A stretch of DNA of 64,000 bases from Aurelia coerulea (Eukaryota; Cnidaria; Scyphozoa; Semaeostomeae; Ulmaridae), in NCBI GenBank assembly GCA_039566865.1, contig CM076960.1:806001-870000 (forward strand). Reading direction: 5' to 3'. Shown in pieces: positions 61,181 to 64,000 of the stretch. The position numbers and the translations under genes are program-made. The notes beneath the pieces are model-generated. The model was not told the DNA's origin and did no database searches. It saw nothing but the letters and a program-made list of their open reading frames with translations. Each line of letters starts with the position of its first letter. Position 1 is the stretch's first letter.

Positions 61181-61862
61181 AAATATTTATTCATCGTTGC
61201 CAATTGTTTTGAATCAGAGCTTTATAAAAATCGCCTTCCATCTATCGAACTGTCAATTTAGTGTCATCTAATTTTTTGTTAAAATTGTCGGATGTGGATG
61301 GAGCACTTTTTTGTGATAGGCCAATTGTCAAAAGATTAGCTGGTAGCAGTATGAAAACGAATTACTTGTATTCTTCCTTTTCTGAGGAGATAGCCAATAG
61401 TAATTTGCTCAGTTTAATATGGTCAGTTTAGTTTGATTTTAATATTCCAAAATCAATTAGAATAAAATGTTCATTACAGTAGATGACAAGACATAAATGA
61501 CAAAAATATGATAGGATTACATCTTTATCAGGAGCGTGAGGAGATCCCCCGATAGATCGACTAATCGAGAAGAGAGAAAAACTAATAAATTGGTTAAATC
61601 GGTTGATAAATTGGTTGATTTAAGCTTAAATAAGAATCAAAAGCAGTTATTCTTGCTGCTCTCCAAATAAGGGCAGCGACAAATTTTACTTGGGTGGTCC
61701 AAGGATTTGGGTCTTTATCAAAATTACGTCACATTAGTACCCAGCCTTCCTGTTGCGATCACATGAGAAATTTGCTCTCTTTCAAAGTTTAGGCCGAAGA
61801 CTGTGCAGCATTTTTGGTCGAGTCTGTAAAACGACTCATCCACACAGTCATCGAATCTCAAT

Positions 61863-61867
61863 CTTTT
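61863..61867 (+). promoter_or_regulatory. Possible 5' TOP start of RPL12 mRNA
   Basis: CTTTT lies 18-22 bases before the RPL12 ATG. Ribosomal protein mRNAs of animals usually begin with C and a pyrimidine run that puts them under TOR control. The actual start is unknown. Confidence 0.3.
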
Positions 61868-61884
61868 AATATCCGAACGCCAAA

Positions 61885-63654
61885 ATGCCACCAAAGTTTG
61901 ATCCAACAGCAATTACCATTGGTAAGGTTATTTGAATCCAATTATTTTTGTATTTTGTGCTGCGAAGGGAGTTTCTAGAACTTAGGCCTTATGTTATCAG
62001 CTGACTGTTTGGCCTTTTGAAATAACTAGGTTAGAAGTTCATTGAAATGGTGTTTCTTTGACATCATATGCCTATTTCTGATATCATTGGGAAACATGCT
62101 CAGTTAGTTTGGGACCCCGGTCAGGAATAACCTGCTTCCAAAGATCTCTGAATGATGTTTAGCTTTAGGCCTATTATGCTGAGCTGAGATTCTCAACAGT
62201 CTGGATCAAAGCCATTCTTTCCATTTTTCTGTATAAATTTGTGGAATATTGATATGTACATAAAAACGAACAAACAAAGCCCAGGCTCCAGTTACACAAT
62301 TTATTCTAATCAAAATGTAGATAAATTGTGGTTGATCAAACTTCTCTGGAGAGCAGCTAAATAGATGGCAGGTCACACATCATCTCAAAGAAAATTGCAG
62401 TGTCGGCACAGGTAGATTTCTTTTGGATATGGCTGACAGGAAAGTTCGTATTGTGCATGCAATATCTTGCTCACATCGCATAGCAGGAGGTCACAGGGTT
62501 TCAATCTGAGCTGTGCAGTTGGCAATTAAGCAAAAGATCTAATGTTTTAATCTATTGTTCTCAACTACAAATCAACTTTAAAATTTGTGTGAAAATCTTT
62601 CTTTGGCCATTGCAACTTGCATCTCAAAATTTATGATTATCAAAAGAGGTTTCAACGCTTGAATCTATATCATTTAAAATCTTTCATCTTTTAGTCTACC
62701 TTAGGGTAGTAGGAGGGGAAGTAGGTGCCACTTCATCACTTGCCCCAAAGATTGGTCCTTTGGGTTTATCACCAAAGAAAGTTGGTGATGATATCGCCAA
62801 AGCAACGACTGCCTGGAAGGGTTTGAAGATCACTGTGAAACTTACAATCCAAAACAGACAGGCAACCATCAGCGTTGCACCAAGTGCAGCATCATTGCTC
62901 ATCAAGGCATTGAAGGAACCACCAAGAGACAGGAAGAAGGTCAAGCATGGTAAGAATTAAGCAAGGTTTAATTTATGTATTTTAACTCTCTTTCCTCCCT
63001 GTTTCTTCCTTCCAGACAAGAGAGCTTCCTGCGAAGCTGCTTCGCGGCTTCATGCATATTTTCCACCTCAGATTTTTGAGTTCTTAGTTATCAAGTGATT
63101 TTACTGTATCTTTGTAATTGAAATTTGATATGACAGAAGAAAAGTTGTGACTAAGATTTTTTATCAGATAGTTAAAAAAGTTGAAATGTTTGGCAGCCTG
63201 TGGAATGAAGAGTAAATAGCCAATATTCCAAACTAAGATGCTCTAATCTGTCAGTCAAAGTCAAACTTAGATGTGAAAATTTTGTTTGGTAAAAGCACTC
63301 ATTTTTTAAACCCCTAAAATGAGGAAAATGCTGGTAATGGGTTTGTATTTGGATGAGAACTTCATTTTTGATCCCGATCCATTTGATACTTTTGCAGTTG
63401 AGCTGTACTGTAAATGATGATGGTTTTATCTTGTACACTTACAATTTACTTTCACAGTGAAACATGATGGTAACATTTCGATGGATGTAATCTACGAAAT
63501 TGCAAGGGAGATGAGACCAAGATCAATTGCCAGAAAGTTCTCTGGAACTGTCAAGGAAATCCTTGGAACTGCACAATCCGTTGGCTGCACAATTGATGGC
63601 CAGGCACCACATGACCTCATTGATAAAATCAATGGTGGAGAAATTGAAGTACCT
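61885..63654 (+). CDS. RPL12: 60S ribosomal protein L12 (uL11), last codons off the recognised exons
   Basis: A large-subunit protein of the GTPase-associated centre that binds 28S rRNA under the P stalk. Three exons join in frame: 61885-61921, 62695-62949 and 63458-63654, giving 163 codons; human RPL12 has 165. Near-invariant blocks are [75 protein letters not shown] and [14 protein letters not shown]. The third exon ends at a consensus GTAAGT donor, so a tiny final exon with about two codons and the stop should follow, beyond or near the window edge. The start follows a short leader and gives the expected MPPKFDP. Confidence 0.96.
62400..62650 (+). repeat. SINE-like repeat (family 3), copy 2
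   Basis: GGAAAGTTCGTATTGTGCAT, GGGTTTCAATCTGAGCTG and CAGTTGGCAATTAAG match, with divergence, the order at 46600-46885. It lies in RPL12 intron 1. Confidence 0.55.
62950..63457. other. RPL12 intron 2
   Basis: 508 bases; no repeat seen. RPL12 introns host an H/ACA snoRNA in humans, but I could not find convincing box H and ACA positions here. Confidence 0.4.
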
Positions 63655-64000
63655 GTAAGTCATTTAAGTGCTTGAAGTATCAGGTTGGAAATTTTGAAAT
63701 ATTGCCGCAAAGAATTTAAAGAGCCATTTTCACCCAGGGTCCTTCGCAGGCACGCTGAAATTTCAGACTGTCTCAAAGTCATATTTGGAGTGAGCGGAAA
63801 CCATAGTTCCACACTGCATCGAAGAAAAGTTTTGTTTTTATTGAAATGCTCTTCAGTTTAACCAAAACACTGTGGATCTATATTATCCATTTAGGCAAAC
63901 TTGATTTTCAGACAGCATGAAATTGTAGCATGCCTGAGTGACAATAGCTCTAGAAGAAGTATTAGAATCTTGTTACACGAAAACTTTGTTGTTAAAGTCT
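63655..64000. other. Right window edge, start of RPL12 intron 3
   Basis: Begins with GTAAGT. A TTTCACCCAGGGTCCTT word resembles sequence at 41740-41880 (CATTATCACCCAGGGTC), so a dispersed repeat may start here. No final exon was recognised with confidence. Confidence 0.4.

Larger units (their letters stand above)
60169..61884. other. Region between NF-kB and RPL12
   Basis: It holds the NF-kB 3' UTR with a candidate AATAAA at 60685, a nested palindrome at 61099-61180 and the RPL12 promoter. I see no gene; 61190-61850 is AT-rich and unassigned. Confidence 0.6.

Noticed and set aside
62950..63457. An H/ACA snoRNA in the RPL12 intron, as in human
   Set aside because: AGAGTA could be a box H, but no ACA sits at the right place with two stems.
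63458..63675. RPL12 reading through the GTAAGT into VSHLSA and a stop
   Set aside because: GTAAGT is a perfect donor and the joined length is two residues short of the human protein, which suggests a tiny last exon. Read-through cannot be fully excluded.

Overview
The window is nuclear DNA of an invertebrate animal, most likely a cnidarian and probably an anthozoan. The genes have many short exons with GT-AG introns, AT-rich introns full of small transposons, and a p105-type NF-kB that ends soon after the Rel homology domain, as described for Nematostella. The species cannot be fixed from sequence alone. Four protein-coding genes were rebuilt by joining exons in frame; no tRNA or rRNA gene was found.

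Layout. (1) Positions 1-9572, minus strand: the N-terminal two thirds of an ILVBL/2-hydroxyacyl-CoA lyase-type thiamine-diphosphate enzyme, running off the left edge. (2) 9573-20397: an intergenic block with two decayed LINE pieces in opposite orientation, then a 92-copy tandem array of a 58-bp unit with higher-order structure, then several inverted-repeat elements. (3) 20398-47867, minus strand: a complete 20-exon EFA6/PSD Arf6 exchange factor (1147 aa) with PDZ, Sec7, PH and C-terminal helical regions. (4) 47868-50994: a divergent promoter region shared with the next gene; it holds an exact canonical kappaB word and a 13-bp-stem hairpin. (5) 50995-60168, plus strand: a complete 10-exon NF-kB (435 aa). 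(6) 61885-63654, plus strand: ribosomal protein L12 (uL11), lacking only its last few codons.

The genes do not form one pathway. EFA6 and NF-kB are head to head and could share control elements; NF-kB and RPL12 are in tandem. Much of the rest is repeats: seven copies of one tRNA-derived SINE, two other SINE-like families, about a dozen inverted-repeat (MITE-like) families with TA, TTAA or 8-bp flanking duplications, LINE 3' ends, and microsatellites, several of them within 30 bp of splice sites.

Most worth a second look: three hammerhead-ribozyme-like motifs in dispersed repeats (two with a complete three-way-junction layout), the hierarchical 58-bp satellite with a B-box-like word in every unit, the Cys-to-Ser change in the NF-kB DNA-binding loop, and the kappaB site in the NF-kB/EFA6 divergent promoter.
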